Source: Rubripirellula lacrimiformis
GTDB lineage: Bacteria > Planctomycetota > Planctomycetia > Pirellulales > Pirellulaceae
Length of the DNA stretch: 64,000 bases
Assembly: GCF_007741535.1 (NCBI RefSeq)
Contig: NZ_CP036525.1
Coordinates: forward strand, 6,014,001 to 6,078,000
Direction of reading: 5' to 3'
Positions 37,182-46,449 of this stretch are shown piece after piece. Each line of letters starts with the position of its first letter. Positions within the stretch are counted from its first letter, which is position 1. A model generated the notes under the pieces. It was not told where the DNA came from and made no database searches. It saw only the letters and a program-made list of their open reading frames with translations. The position numbers and the translations under genes were made by a program.

Positions 37182-38588
37182 CTAGACCTGCAAACAATGC
37201 CGGTTGGCCATGCTGATGCCGCTGACGATGGCGCCCACGATCCCCACGAATCCCTGGTCGGTGCCGCACAAAAACACGTTCGGCAGATGCGTGGTTCCGT
37301 CCAGCTGTTTGTCGGGTGCACCGTAGACCGCACCGTTGTCGTGGAACGTGAACCGGCGGATCGTCTTGGGCGTGAACACATCGGTGTCGACGACATAGCC
37401 GCGGAAATCGGGCATGAATCGGATCGCCGATGCGATCGCATCGTCGTACTGGATCACCTTTTCGGCTCGATATTTTTCTTCCGGCAGTGCACACCAACGA
37501 TCATGATCGGCCAGCGTTGTGATCCGAATCACGCCGTCGGGCAATTCACCTTCCTCGGCATCGTAGATGTAATTATTGGGCGAACAGATCACGCCGGTGC
37601 GAGCGTCACAGAGGCTATCGCTGGGTTTCTGCCAATGGAACTTTTCGCTGTCGTTGTAGAACACGATCGTGCGGTCAAAGTTAAAATCGATGGGTTTTCG
37701 GTCCAGCACGGAAATCGATTCAATGAACGAAAGTTTGCCGGCTCGCGCGACATCCACTTTGCTGATGTCGTCGCACATCCGCAGCGTTTCAATGTTGCCA
37801 GCAGACGACAGGATCCGTTTGCCCGTCAGTTCGGTTCCATCGTCCAGGACCACGCCGACAGCCTGTCCGTTTTCGACATGGATCTTGGCGACCCCGCTGC
37901 GCAGTTTCAGTTCACCACCGAGGCCGCGAAACTTCTTGACCAGGTTCTTCAGGATCACGCGGACACCTTTGAACGGGCGTCCGAAGCCCTCCAAATAGCA
38001 AGCCCGGAACATGATGCAGAACTGACCAAAGTCCATGTCGTTCTCGCGAGCGTTGCCGTACCACATCAGCGGGCAAATCAGCATTTCGATCAGCAACGGT
38101 TCGCTGATGTGTTCCGCCATCACGTCACGCGCCGAACGCATGAAATCGGGCGAATCGCCGTCCATGTCGGTGTAGTCCAGCAGCGAACCGCACAGCGAAC
38201 GGAACCCGTCGACCTGGCCGGGGAACTGTTTGGCGATCTCGGATTCCAGCAATGCGATGTCGTTGGTGAAGTCCAGCGAGACATCGGGGAAACGGATCGA
38301 GGATCCAATCTGTTCGGCCAGCTTGAAATCTTCCCATCGGAACCGCAATTGGCGAATCAGCTTGGCCAGCGGACCTCGCTTGTCCGACCCCTTGGTCGCA
38401 TAGTTCGTCATCGCGTGCAGGCCGACGTCATAGTCACGCCCCCCCATCCGATAAAACGAATTCAAGCCGCCGATGGTGTAGTGTTTTTCCAGAATGCAGA
38501 CGCGTTGATCAAAGTGCGCCAAACGAATTCCAGCCGCCAAGCCGCTCATCCCGGCACCAATGATGATCGTGTCGTAAGCAGCAGTCAT
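37182..38588 (-). CDS. FAD-dependent oxidoreductase of the phytoene desaturase/isomerase family
   Basis: 468 residues from the ATG at 38588. An N-terminal dinucleotide-binding motif (YDTIIIGAGMSGLAAGIRLAHFDQRVCILEKH, GxGxxG) is followed by GGLNSFYRMGGRDYDVGLHAMTNY, typical of CrtI/CrtN/CrtISO and retinol saturase proteins. The central region contains KGVRVILKNLVKKFRGLGGELKLRSGVAKI and the C-terminus the second FAD contact NVFLCGTDQGFVGIVGAIVSGISMANRH. The substrate could be a carotenoid, squalene derivative or retinoid; no other carotenoid gene is adjacent. There is no signal peptide. Confidence is high for family and low for substrate. Confidence 0.85.
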   Translation of the reverse strand: MTAAYDTIIIGAGMSGLAAGIRLAHFDQRVCILEKHYTIGGLNSFYRMGGRDYDVGLHAMTNYATKGSDKRGPLAKLIRQLRFRWEDFKLAEQIGSSIRFPDVSLDFTNDIALLESEIAKQFPGQVDGFRSLCGSLLDYTDMDGDSPDFMRSARDVMAEHISEPLLIEMLICPLMWYGNARENDMDFGQFCIMFRACYLEGFGRPFKGVRVILKNLVKKFRGLGGELKLRSGVAKIHVENGQAVGVVLDDGTELTGKRILSSAGNIETLRMCDDISKVDVARAGKLSFIESISVLDRKPIDFNFDRTIVFYNDSEKFHWQKPSDSLCDARTGVICSPNNYIYDAEEGELPDGVIRITTLADHDRWCALPEEKYRAEKVIQYDDAIASAIRFMPDFRGYVVDTDVFTPKTIRRFTFHDNGAVYGAPDKQLDGTTHLPNVFLCGTDQGFVGIVGAIVSGISMANRHCLQV

Positions 38589-39483
38589 GGATATCGGGCT
38601 AGCAGATGAAGGTCGGCGGACGGTCAGCGATGTCCGCAAGAACGCGAGTGGACGCTTGACCCGACAGAATAGGTCAACGACAAGGGATCGACAACGATCG
38701 AATAGAAGTCGAGAACCCCAGCGAGCCGCCTACGAAGCGAAAACGGGGGGCAGTGAGAGTGAAGTGCCCCGTTTGACGGCTATTTCCGCCGCCGGCGGGC
38801 TGGAAAACCCAAGCCCGAGTCCGAGAGCTGCCACAGCTCTGCCTCCCCTCTCCCCCGCATCGGACGCGAGTTCTGCTCGTGTCCGATGTGGGGGAGAGGG
38901 GCCGGGGGTGAGGGGGGGAAAGTTCGAGTTCGAGTTCGAGTTCGAGAGCTGCCACAGCTCCGCCTCCCCTCTCCCCCGCATCGGACGCGAGTTCTACTCG
39001 TGCCCGATGTGGGGGAGAGGGGCCGGGGGTGAGGGGGGAAAGTTCGAGTTCGAGTTCGAGTTCAAGTTCAAGTTCAAGAGCTACCACAGCTCTGCCTCCT
39101 CTCTCCCCCGCATCGGACGCGAGTTCTGCTCGTGTCCGATGTGGGGGAGAGGGGCCGGGGGTGAGGGGGGGAAAGTTCGAGTTCGAGTTCAAGTTCAAGA
39201 GCTGCCACAGCTCCGCCTCCTCTCTCCCCCGCATCGGACGCGAGTTCTGCTCGTGTCCGATGTGGGGGAGAGGGGCCGGGGGTGAGGGGGGGGAGAAAGC
39301 ACAAGTGCTCGTGCAAGCGGGTGGCCGGAAGTCACACGCCAATCCTTCAAACAGCGGCTCCACCACCTCGCCAAGCAAAACGCCGGATCCCGCCTGCCAA
39401 TCGCCCCAGAAACTCCTGCTCCCGATCCGGAGACTCTCGATCCGAGACGGCCCCCCCCAGTTCAAACAGTCAGCCTTCCCCGA
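38589..39483. other. Repeat-filled spacer, four tandem palindromic units
   Basis: About 900 bases between two minus-strand genes. Unique DNA at 38589-38822 precedes the array at 38823-39297, and 39298-39483 is again unique. Frames across it on both strands (repeated LPPLSPASDASS or PLTPGPSPPHRTR peptides) are repeat translations. Confidence 0.6.
38823..39297. repeat. Four tandem palindrome units linked by hexamer runs
   Basis: Unit starts at 38823, 38944, 39076 and 39197, so periods are 121, 132 and 121. Each unit has agagctgccacagctct (itself a small palindrome), then cctctcccccgcatcggac, a gcgagttctgctcg tip, gtccgatgtgggggagagggg, ccgggggtgaggggg, and a run of 3-7 gagttc/aagttc hexamers. 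The 11-base longer period comes mainly from extra hexamers. Loop bases vary (ctg/cta). The stem with one mismatch is at least 19 pairs. Confidence 0.93.
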
Positions 39484-42400
39484 CTACCGTCCGAATAGTT
39501 TTTCCAATCCCATCTTATCGAAGCCGATTTTTTCGAACTGCTTGTTCAACTGTTTTTGCAGGTAGTTTTCGCCGTTGGTCTGGACCGCTTGCGTTGCCAA
39601 TTGGGTCACCACTTGGCGGACTCCGGACGAATCCAACCGCGGTTGGGAAATCGATCCTTGGACCGGCAGCGACACCGTTTGCCCAGCCAATCCCTGCAGG
39701 TCACGGCCCAACCATCGTGGGTCCAGCGGCACTTGGGCGACCATGTTCATCCGGCCATCGAACGCGACTTGGCCGCCCGTGATGACTTCGGCACGGTCGA
39801 TTTCAAAGTACATTCGGTCGTGCACGACCACGCCTCGGTCCACCGCAAAGTCGACCGTTTGCGGCGGCATCGTGATCAGTGTGCGGTTGTTGGACGCCGC
39901 CACCGACTGACCTGCCAAGGCGCCAGCCAACGCTCGGAGTTGGTCCACACCACTGATGATTTGGTTTGCCAAAGGACCGGCGTTCATGTCGATCCCGTCG
40001 ATTTTCAGGCGACCGCCAATCCGGGTTTGGTTGGGATCATCAAAGACGATAAGAGCCTCGTCCAGATCCGCCGAAATCGTGCCCTGGATTCGGGCTGTAT
40101 TCGCCGCCAGCGGGGCCAAGTATTTCAGCCACCGATCGGTCATTTCGGGAGTCAACTGGATCGAATCGGCGACCACCCCGCGATCCAACTGCATCCACAT
40201 CGGCCCCGGACGATAGTTGATTCGGCCGGCCAGGTTCAGTTTGCCTTGGTTGCCACCGCCCACTTCGCCGCCGGCCGCCAGCGTGCCCGGGGCGCCTACC
40301 GCGACGGTCGATGGGGACACCGTGACTGTCGTTTCGGTCATTCGGATCGGGATCGATGCCGGACCGAAAGCCACGCCAGCAACTTCGCCCGATTCCCAGC
40401 CAAGTTTGGCCAGCACATCCAGGCCGATCTCGCCATCGGGACGCCGCAGGGCGTGAATTTCAACGGGGGTTTCGTGAATGCCCGTGGCCACGATGGGGAT
40501 CCCAGCCAAGGGCGATAGGCGAGTCGCGACTTCGTTCATTTTCAGTCGCGCCGGCCCCTTCAAGTCGATCTTTCCGATCTGGTCATTCCAAACGATCAAT
40601 CCGGTCAGCGTGGCGGCAAACCAGTCGCCCGCGACTTGCAGTTGATCGGCTTGAATGTCGCCCGACTGTGTGCTGTAGCGAACTTTGCCGTTGATCTGGA
40701 GGTTCGGTTCAGACCAGACAACATCGCCTTGTGGCCCCGATGCGATCGCGTTGTTTTGATAGGCGGACTGGGGCATCGGGCCCATGGTCTGGAACGCGGC
40801 ACTGGCGCTCGGGGGCGAGATGACCGCCAAGTTGGTTCCCGTCATCTCGCTGATCACGTCCAACCACTGGTCGGTTTTCACAAAATGAAACTCGCCTTCG
40901 CAGTCACCCATCAACAGCCATGAATCGGTCTGGACCGTGGCACCTGTTTGATATCCGACCGGTTGCACCGAGTTCGGTGAGGTCGAAGTCAGCGGTACGG
41001 GGCCATGCAGTGGTCGGATGCCATTGGGGGCGGTGGTAACGACGCGTGACTGGACGCTGCCCTGCAATCGTTCCAGCTTGGCTCGCCATTTGATTTCCAT
41101 GTCGATCGCTTCGCTGTTGGCGGTGCCCTGGGCGGCCGCGCTGAGCGCGTCGCCGGCTAGCGTCAACTTGTCGGCGCGTAATTCCGCCGCTGGCAGTAGC
41201 AGTTCGCCGGTGAAGTGGATGTCGACTTCCGGTTGGCTTAGGTATTGGCTGCCGTAAACCAATCGCGGCTGCGTCATCTTCAACTGCATCTGACGCACGC
41301 GGCTATCGATGGTCGAAAATACACCTTCGGCGGTGAATTGAAAATTGCCGGTTGCATCGACCAGTTCGGCGGGCATCCAGGCGGCCGCCAATTCGGTGAC
41401 TGTTTCCAATCGACCGCTGCTGCGAATCGAAATAGGCATCGGCACGGCTGGGTCGGGGCGTTGGACCGGACGCACGAGCGCCGCTTCCAGTGCCAATCCA
41501 TTGGTCGTCACATCCAATCTGGCGCTGGTCAGTTCATCCAGGGATTGGCCTCCCCAACGACCGACCGCCTCGATGTCTCCCTTCATCGATTGTCGACGCA
41601 GGGTTTGGCCGCCGGGCAGTGTCACCAGCAGATTGGTCGCGTCGCCGCTGCCCTGCAGCCGCCATACATTGTCGGCTGACGCGTTCCAGCGGATTTCGCC
41701 GCGTGCTGATCCAGCCAATTGAGCTTCGGAAATATCGACGATCGGACGCAGCATCGCCATCAATCGGCCGAAATCGATTTGGACGTCGGCATTGCCGCTT
41801 TGCAGGTCGCCCTGTCCCACAGCGGACCCAAACGCACTGTTCCAAGCGAATTGTTCGGCGCGGACCTGCCCGTTTTTCGTCGACACGGTGGCCGTCAGTT
41901 CGACCGGGTCGATCACCACGGCCGCCCCATTGGACCGGGCACGCAGCGCATCGCTGACGATCGACAGTTTGCTGCGACGAATGGATGCACCGGAGTCCGA
42001 TCCGCGTGCGGTGGGCGCGCCGGGGTTGGATTCGACACGTGCGAAGACGCGTCCGGACACCAATTGGGCACCTTCGCGAAGCGGCAGCATACCGGGCAAC
42101 GCTTCATCCAGTTTAGCCAAGTCCACTTCGGCCGTCGCGGTCCCGTCGATCGCTTCGAGCCAACGCAGCGGATTGTCGTCCGCCCCGACCAACGAAAACG
42201 TCGTCGATACCACTCCGTCCATGGTCGCTTTGGCAAAGTCCGTCGTGGCTTCCAACCGACGACCGTACAGGCGGGTACCCGTGACGGTCATGTCGCCATC
42301 CAGGGTCGCCAGCGAGTTTCGCCACATCTGGGTTCCCGCGTTGCCCAACATCGTGTCGTCTTCGGCGGTCAGGTTTCGAACCTGCAACTTACGAACACTC

Positions 42401-43266
42401 GCGTCGATCTCGCCTCGCGGGCCGCTGGTCACGACAACTTCACCGGTCGCATCACCGCCGACTCGCTGGGGGATCGACGAGGCCAGTTCGGGCATCCGCC
42501 GGCGGGCCAGTGCCACCACCGATAGCGGCAACGATTCGCTGCGCAGATTGATTTTCCATGGCGTTGATTCGTTGGGCCGGGCCGAATTGGTCAGGTCCAT
42601 GGTGCCGCCCAGGGATCCGCCAGATCCACCGGGTTCCGTCAACACGCCTTCGAAGGTGATTTTTGTATCGCGTTGGCCCAGTTCAACGTCAGCATTGGAT
42701 TGAGCGACCTGCCAGGTGAGTCCCGAAACGCGGTCGGTGACCGACAACGTGATGTCCTGGACTTTGATTTTGCCCACCGTCGTGTCGCCTTCGCTAGACG
42801 TTTCCAACAGCTTGGCTAGATCCTGTTCGATCGATGAAGATCCCTCATCGACACTGCAACCAATGTGAACGCCGCGGATCGAAATTTGCCCTAGGTCGGA
42901 CATTGACGAATCGGCGATCAGGTCGCCGACGGTCATGTCCATGTCCAACTGGTCGATGGTCACCTCACTGCCGGCTTCGATCCCAGTGATCTTCAACCCC
43001 GTCACTTGAAGCGGGGTGACCCAGCCGATCCGCATTGACTTGGCATCGCCCTGGAAACCGTATTCGGCAAGCGATTTGGTCAGCATCGACTGGCCGATCG
43101 ACGAATGGCTGATCAGCGACGGACCGCCCAGGATCAACAGACCCACTAGCGTCAGGCCCCCGATCAGATAAACGCCCCGACGGCGTGACCGTCCATCGCG
43201 ACGGCGGCGGGTTTGGTCGCGGAGCGTACGATCGGCTTGGTCAAGCAGGAAGTCATCTGTCGTCAC
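39484..43266 (-). CDS. Very large AsmA/TamB-like envelope protein
   Basis: About 1260 residues from a GTG at 43266 that has AAGGA seven bases upstream. The ATG at 43359 is an alternative, but the 31 codons between them use ata, aga and other codons rare here. A basic stretch (RRRRDGRSRRRG) precedes one membrane helix (VYLIGGLTLVGLLILGGPSL). The rest is long beta-rich repeat typical of AsmA/DUF748/TamB proteins (for example GFQGDAKSMRIGWVTPLQVTG, VTIDQLDMDMTVGDLI, LGGTMDLTNSARP). Near the C-terminus are MYFEIDRAEVITGGQVAFDGRMNMVAQVPLD and LPVQGSISQPRLDSSG. Such proteins bridge the periplasm and move lipids. It is the largest minus-strand gene of the window and has no operon partner. Confidence 0.8.
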   Translation of the reverse strand: MTTDDFLLDQADRTLRDQTRRRRDGRSRRRGVYLIGGLTLVGLLILGGPSLISHSSIGQSMLTKSLAEYGFQGDAKSMRIGWVTPLQVTGLKITGIEAGSEVTIDQLDMDMTVGDLIADSSMSDLGQISIRGVHIGCSVDEGSSSIEQDLAKLLETSSEGDTTVGKIKVQDITLSVTDRVSGLTWQVAQSNADVELGQRDTKITFEGVLTEPGGSGGSLGGTMDLTNSARPNESTPWKINLRSESLPLSVVALARRRMPELASSIPQRVGGDATGEVVVTSGPRGEIDASVRKLQVRNLTAEDDTMLGNAGTQMWRNSLATLDGDMTVTGTRLYGRRLEATTDFAKATMDGVVSTTFSLVGADDNPLRWLEAIDGTATAEVDLAKLDEALPGMLPLREGAQLVSGRVFARVESNPGAPTARGSDSGASIRRSKLSIVSDALRARSNGAAVVIDPVELTATVSTKNGQVRAEQFAWNSAFGSAVGQGDLQSGNADVQIDFGRLMAMLRPIVDISEAQLAGSARGEIRWNASADNVWRLQGSGDATNLLVTLPGGQTLRRQSMKGDIEAVGRWGGQSLDELTSARLDVTTNGLALEAALVRPVQRPDPAVPMPISIRSSGRLETVTELAAAWMPAELVDATGNFQFTAEGVFSTIDSRVRQMQLKMTQPRLVYGSQYLSQPEVDIHFTGELLLPAAELRADKLTLAGDALSAAAQGTANSEAIDMEIKWRAKLERLQGSVQSRVVTTAPNGIRPLHGPVPLTSTSPNSVQPVGYQTGATVQTDSWLLMGDCEGEFHFVKTDQWLDVISEMTGTNLAVISPPSASAAFQTMGPMPQSAYQNNAIASGPQGDVVWSEPNLQINGKVRYSTQSGDIQADQLQVAGDWFAATLTGLIVWNDQIGKIDLKGPARLKMNEVATRLSPLAGIPIVATGIHETPVEIHALRRPDGEIGLDVLAKLGWESGEVAGVAFGPASIPIRMTETTVTVSPSTVAVGAPGTLAAGGEVGGGNQGKLNLAGRINYRPGPMWMQLDRGVVADSIQLTPEMTDRWLKYLAPLAANTARIQGTISADLDEALIVFDDPNQTRIGGRLKIDGIDMNAGPLANQIISGVDQLRALAGALAGQSVAASNNRTLITMPPQTVDFAVDRGVVVHDRMYFEIDRAEVITGGQVAFDGRMNMVAQVPLDPRWLGRDLQGLAGQTVSLPVQGSISQPRLDSSGVRQVVTQLATQAVQTNGENYLQKQLNKQFEKIGFDKMGLEKLFGR

Positions 43267-43557
43267 GGTTTCGTCCTTGCCGCCGTAGATTGAATAGAGG
43301 TCCACCGGTAGAGGCGGAACGGCGAGTCTACCGATTATTGATCCCCAGCCCCAAGACATGTTTTTCCGGCCCCGGTTCGGTGTGCCATTCGGTCCCCGGG
43401 GGGGCCAGCGTTGGAAATCTGCTGGAAAGCCGCCGCGGCACATCATTTGCCGTGGGAACGCAGACAAAGTTGGTCTACAAGTCACTCGCACTGGCGCGGT
43501 GACGTCGATCCGATCGCTTGATGTCCCCTGATTCGACACCCCATCTCTGATTCACCT

Positions 43558-44601
43558 ATGCAAATCCTCGTCACCGGAGGCACCGGTCTGCTTGGCAATA
43601 CGATCCTGCGGACCCTGGCGGAGCAGCGATCTGGCGATCTTTTGACCGCCTTGGTTCGCCGACAACCACGCCAACCGATCTTTGATGGCGTCGACGTAAA
43701 ACTGGTGGAGGCCGATTTGGCGGATCCGTCAACCTATCAAGCCTTGGACGAAACGATCGCTGCGGCCGACGTGGTGATCCACTCGGCTGCGATGATCCAT
43801 ATCGGTTGGCGACTGCTCGAAGAATCCATGGCCGTCAACCGTGATGGGACTGCTGCGATTGTCGAATCCTGTCTGCATCATGGCAAACCACTGGTCCACA
43901 TCGGCACCGTCGACACCTTGGCCTTAGGAACCCGCCGCGCCCCGGCCAACGAAACGACTCCGGTCGCAGCCAACGGCAACAAGACGCCGTGCAGTTACGT
44001 GGTCAGCAAACGAGCCGGGCTAGAAGTTGTCCGCCGCGCCGTGGTGCGTGGGCTGCGCTGCGTTGTGGCCCATCCCGGCTTCATGCTAGGCCCCTGGGAC
44101 TGGAAGCCTAGCAGCGGTCGGATGATCGCAGAGGTCGCAAGGCAATGGACTCCCGTGGCTCCATCGGGCGGATGTTCCGTCTGTGATTCGCGAGACGTTG
44201 CCCAGGGCACGATCGCGGCCATGGACGGTCTGATCGATGGCCGCATCGAATCCGGGCGTGAATTCATTTTGGCTGGTGAAAACTGGACGTATTTTGAACT
44301 GTGGCGAGAGATTGCCGAACGGACCGGAACTGGAAAGCCGATCATGCCCGCAGGCCCCGGCCAACTGTGGTTGGCTGAGGTGGTGTCCGGGTTGATAGCA
44401 AATTTTCGAGAAAAAGAGGGCGATTTCAACACCGCGGCACTCGAACTGGCCAGCCTTTGGCATTGGTACGATTCTTCCCGAGCCCGCAGCGAGCTGGGAT
44501 ACCGATGGCGAGATCCGCATCGGACACTCGATGACGCGGTCCAATGGGTCCAAACCCGGCTCCCAGAGCTCACTCAACCGACGAATTCCGCCACTTTTTA
44601 A
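43558..44601 (+). CDS. NAD-dependent epimerase/dehydratase (SDR, dihydroflavonol-reductase-like)
   Basis: 347 residues. The extended short-chain dehydrogenase fold has MQILVTGGTGLLGNTIL (TGxxGxxG), LVEADLADPSTYQALDET, VVIHSAAMIHIG and the catalytic Y-x3-K in CSYVVSKRAG. HPGFMLGPWDWKPSSG is a block seen in HpnA/dihydroflavonol-4-reductase-like proteins. The C-terminal part (GREFILAGENWTYFELWREIAERTG) binds the substrate. The substrate cannot be assigned: HpnA-like hopanoid-associated proteins and sterol/3-beta-hydroxysteroid-type enzymes share this pattern. Separated from rpe by about 270 bases. Confidence 0.87.
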   Translation: MQILVTGGTGLLGNTILRTLAEQRSGDLLTALVRRQPRQPIFDGVDVKLVEADLADPSTYQALDETIAAADVVIHSAAMIHIGWRLLEESMAVNRDGTAAIVESCLHHGKPLVHIGTVDTLALGTRRAPANETTPVAANGNKTPCSYVVSKRAGLEVVRRAVVRGLRCVVAHPGFMLGPWDWKPSSGRMIAEVARQWTPVAPSGGCSVCDSRDVAQGTIAAMDGLIDGRIESGREFILAGENWTYFELWREIAERTGTGKPIMPAGPGQLWLAEVVSGLIANFREKEGDFNTAALELASLWHWYDSSRARSELGYRWRDPHRTLDDAVQWVQTRLPELTQPTNSATF

Positions 44602-44868
44602 CGGGCGATTATTCCCCCTTGCAGGCAATTGGGCGACCACAAAGAGTCGAATCTTGCGACGGATACGAAAACGCACCCGCCCGTCGGAGGGGCAGTGAGC
44701 AGAGAGTCAGCGATTGACAATTGATCGGCACCACGTTCAATCTGTCTTCTGATACACATCCCGCCGCAACGACGGTCGTGCTGGGTCGAGTCATTTTTCC
44801 GCTTTGCGGGATCGTACTTTGCCCCGGTGGCCTGGTCGGGATATTCGCTACTCCATGAGAACGACTTG

Positions 44869-45576
44869 ATGGCGAAAGCCTCACTCGAAGCGATCCGCAA
44901 CGCGGCCCCAGCCGTACTTCCCAGTTTGTTGCTATGTGATTTTGGCGACTTGAAGGGGGAGGTCTCTCGTCTTCGTGACGCAGGGGCGGAGGTTCTGCAT
45001 TTGGATGTCATGGATGGTCACTTCGTCCCGAACATGACCTACGCCATGCCGATCGTCGAAGGGCTCCGGCGGCACACCGACATGCCTCTAGACGTTCACT
45101 TGATGATCAGCGATCCGGCGAAGTACGCACGGCCGATGGTCGAAGCGGGCGCCGACATGCTGACCTTTCACGTCGAAGCGGTCCGCGACGTGGCCGAGAC
45201 CGCGGCTCAGATTCGCGAGCTTGGTGTGAACGTTGGCGTAGCCCTGAATCCGGAAACATCGTTGGCATCGATTCGCCCCTGTTTGGCCGATATCGACATG
45301 GTGTTGGTGATGAGCGTCGAAGCAGGATTCGGTGGCCAGAAATTCAATCCGGTCGCGTTGGAGAAGTTACAGACGCTGCGTTCCGAGTTCCCCGATCTGT
45401 TGTTGGAAATCGATGGTGGCATCGATCCCACCACGATCGGCCCAGCCCGCGCCGCAGGTTGCGACCTGTTTGTGGTGGGATCTGCGATCTTCAAGACAGA
45501 CAGTTATGCCGATGCGATGAAGGTCTTGTCTGACCAGATCGCTGCACACGACCCATCGGCGGAGCACGGATCATGA
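44869..45576 (+). CDS. rpe: Ribulose-phosphate 3-epimerase
   Basis: 235 residues from the ATG at 44869; an upstream in-frame GTG-like extension to 44827 is not family-like. It interconverts ribulose-5-phosphate and xylulose-5-phosphate (pentose phosphate and Calvin pathways). Blocks are VLPSLLLCDFGDLKGEV, VLHLDVMDGHFVPNMTYA (metal and catalytic Asp), LDVHLMISDPAKYA, DMLTFHVEA, MSVEAGFGGQKF and LEIDGGIDPTTI. The usual MxVNPGFGGQ loop reads MSVEAGFGGQ here. The stop overlaps the start of the phosphatase-like gene by ATGA, giving a translationally coupled pair. Confidence 0.95.
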   Translation: MAKASLEAIRNAAPAVLPSLLLCDFGDLKGEVSRLRDAGAEVLHLDVMDGHFVPNMTYAMPIVEGLRRHTDMPLDVHLMISDPAKYARPMVEAGADMLTFHVEAVRDVAETAAQIRELGVNVGVALNPETSLASIRPCLADIDMVLVMSVEAGFGGQKFNPVALEKLQTLRSEFPDLLLEIDGGIDPTTIGPARAAGCDLFVVGSAIFKTDSYADAMKVLSDQIAAHDPSAEHGS

Positions 45577-46157
45577 TCTTGAAATCACCTGCGATATCGC
45601 GGGTCCTATTGGTCCGTCCGGGCGCCACTGAGTTTGACGACCAGGGGCGCATCAAGGGATCGATGGACATGCCGATGAGCGAGACGGGTCGTCGCCAAGC
45701 GGAAACGTTGGCCGACCAGATCTCGCACTTCCGCTGCCGCACGATTCACACTGCCCCCTGCGAATCGGCACGCGAAACCGCCGAAATGTTAGCCGAAGGG
45801 CGTGGCGCGAAGGTCAAAGTGATCGAAGCGTTTCGCAACCTGGATCACGGGTTGTGGCATGGCAAACTGATCGACGAACTGAAACGCAATCACCCCAAAC
45901 TGTATCGTCGCGGTCAGGAATCGCCCTGGGACATTTGTCCGCCCGGCGGTGAATCGATCGGCGACGCACAGGTTCGCGTCGTCAAGGCAGTGCGCAAACT
46001 GCTGAAGAAGAACCATGACGAATTGATCACGATCGTCATCCCGGATCCGATGGCGTGGATCGTGCAAAACCTGCTGTCCGGCGAAACGCTTTCCAACCTC
46101 TGGAAAGCCGAGACCGATTCGGCAAAGTGGGACCTGATCGAACCGATCATGGATTGA
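45573..46157 (+). CDS. Degenerate histidine-phosphatase (phosphoglycerate-mutase-like) protein
   Basis: 194 residues with the family scaffold: RVLLVRPGATEFDDQGRIKG, PMSETGRRQAETLADQI, RTIHTAPCESARETAEML, PPGGESIGDAQVRVV, and LITIVIPDPMAWIVQNLL. The catalytic RHG triad reads RPG (residues 15-17), so the phosphorylated His is Pro. The second histidine near the end is also replaced (VIPDP at 155-159). The AFRNLDHGLWHG stretch stands where EIxxGxWEG is expected. The protein should therefore be catalytically dead but folded, possibly a regulator or binding partner. Coupled to rpe by ATGA. Confidence 0.85.
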   Translation: MILKSPAISRVLLVRPGATEFDDQGRIKGSMDMPMSETGRRQAETLADQISHFRCRTIHTAPCESARETAEMLAEGRGAKVKVIEAFRNLDHGLWHGKLIDELKRNHPKLYRRGQESPWDICPPGGESIGDAQVRVVKAVRKLLKKNHDELITIVIPDPMAWIVQNLLSGETLSNLWKAETDSAKWDLIEPIMD

Positions 46158-46449
46158 ACCGCAGCCCGCCCCCCTTCTTTGGGTTCCCCTACAACCGGCA
46201 ATTTCGTTTCAATCATTTGAATCGATCCAACCGGTCCCGATTGGGCGGACGATGGGGCGGACGATGAGGCCCGATGGCATGCGTGGGGGGGGATGGGTCG
46301 TAACGGCTGACCAGCGGCCGGATTGGCCGCTTGGCCCGATCTGTGTTGGAGCCACTGTGCGCAGTGGAATAGAATAGTGGGTACATCGATGGCTGTCGGT
46401 ACGTTCAAAGGTCATCGCATGCACCCTCTGGTCTTAGGATCTCCACCTC

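Noticed and set aside
37197-38609. 470-codon frame opposite the desaturase-like gene
   Set aside because: Covers the same stretch as a protein with a clear FAD-binding motif on the other strand.
38674-39465. Pro/Ser-rich proteins across the palindrome array
   Set aside because: The same peptides recur with the repeat period on both strands, so they are repeat translations.
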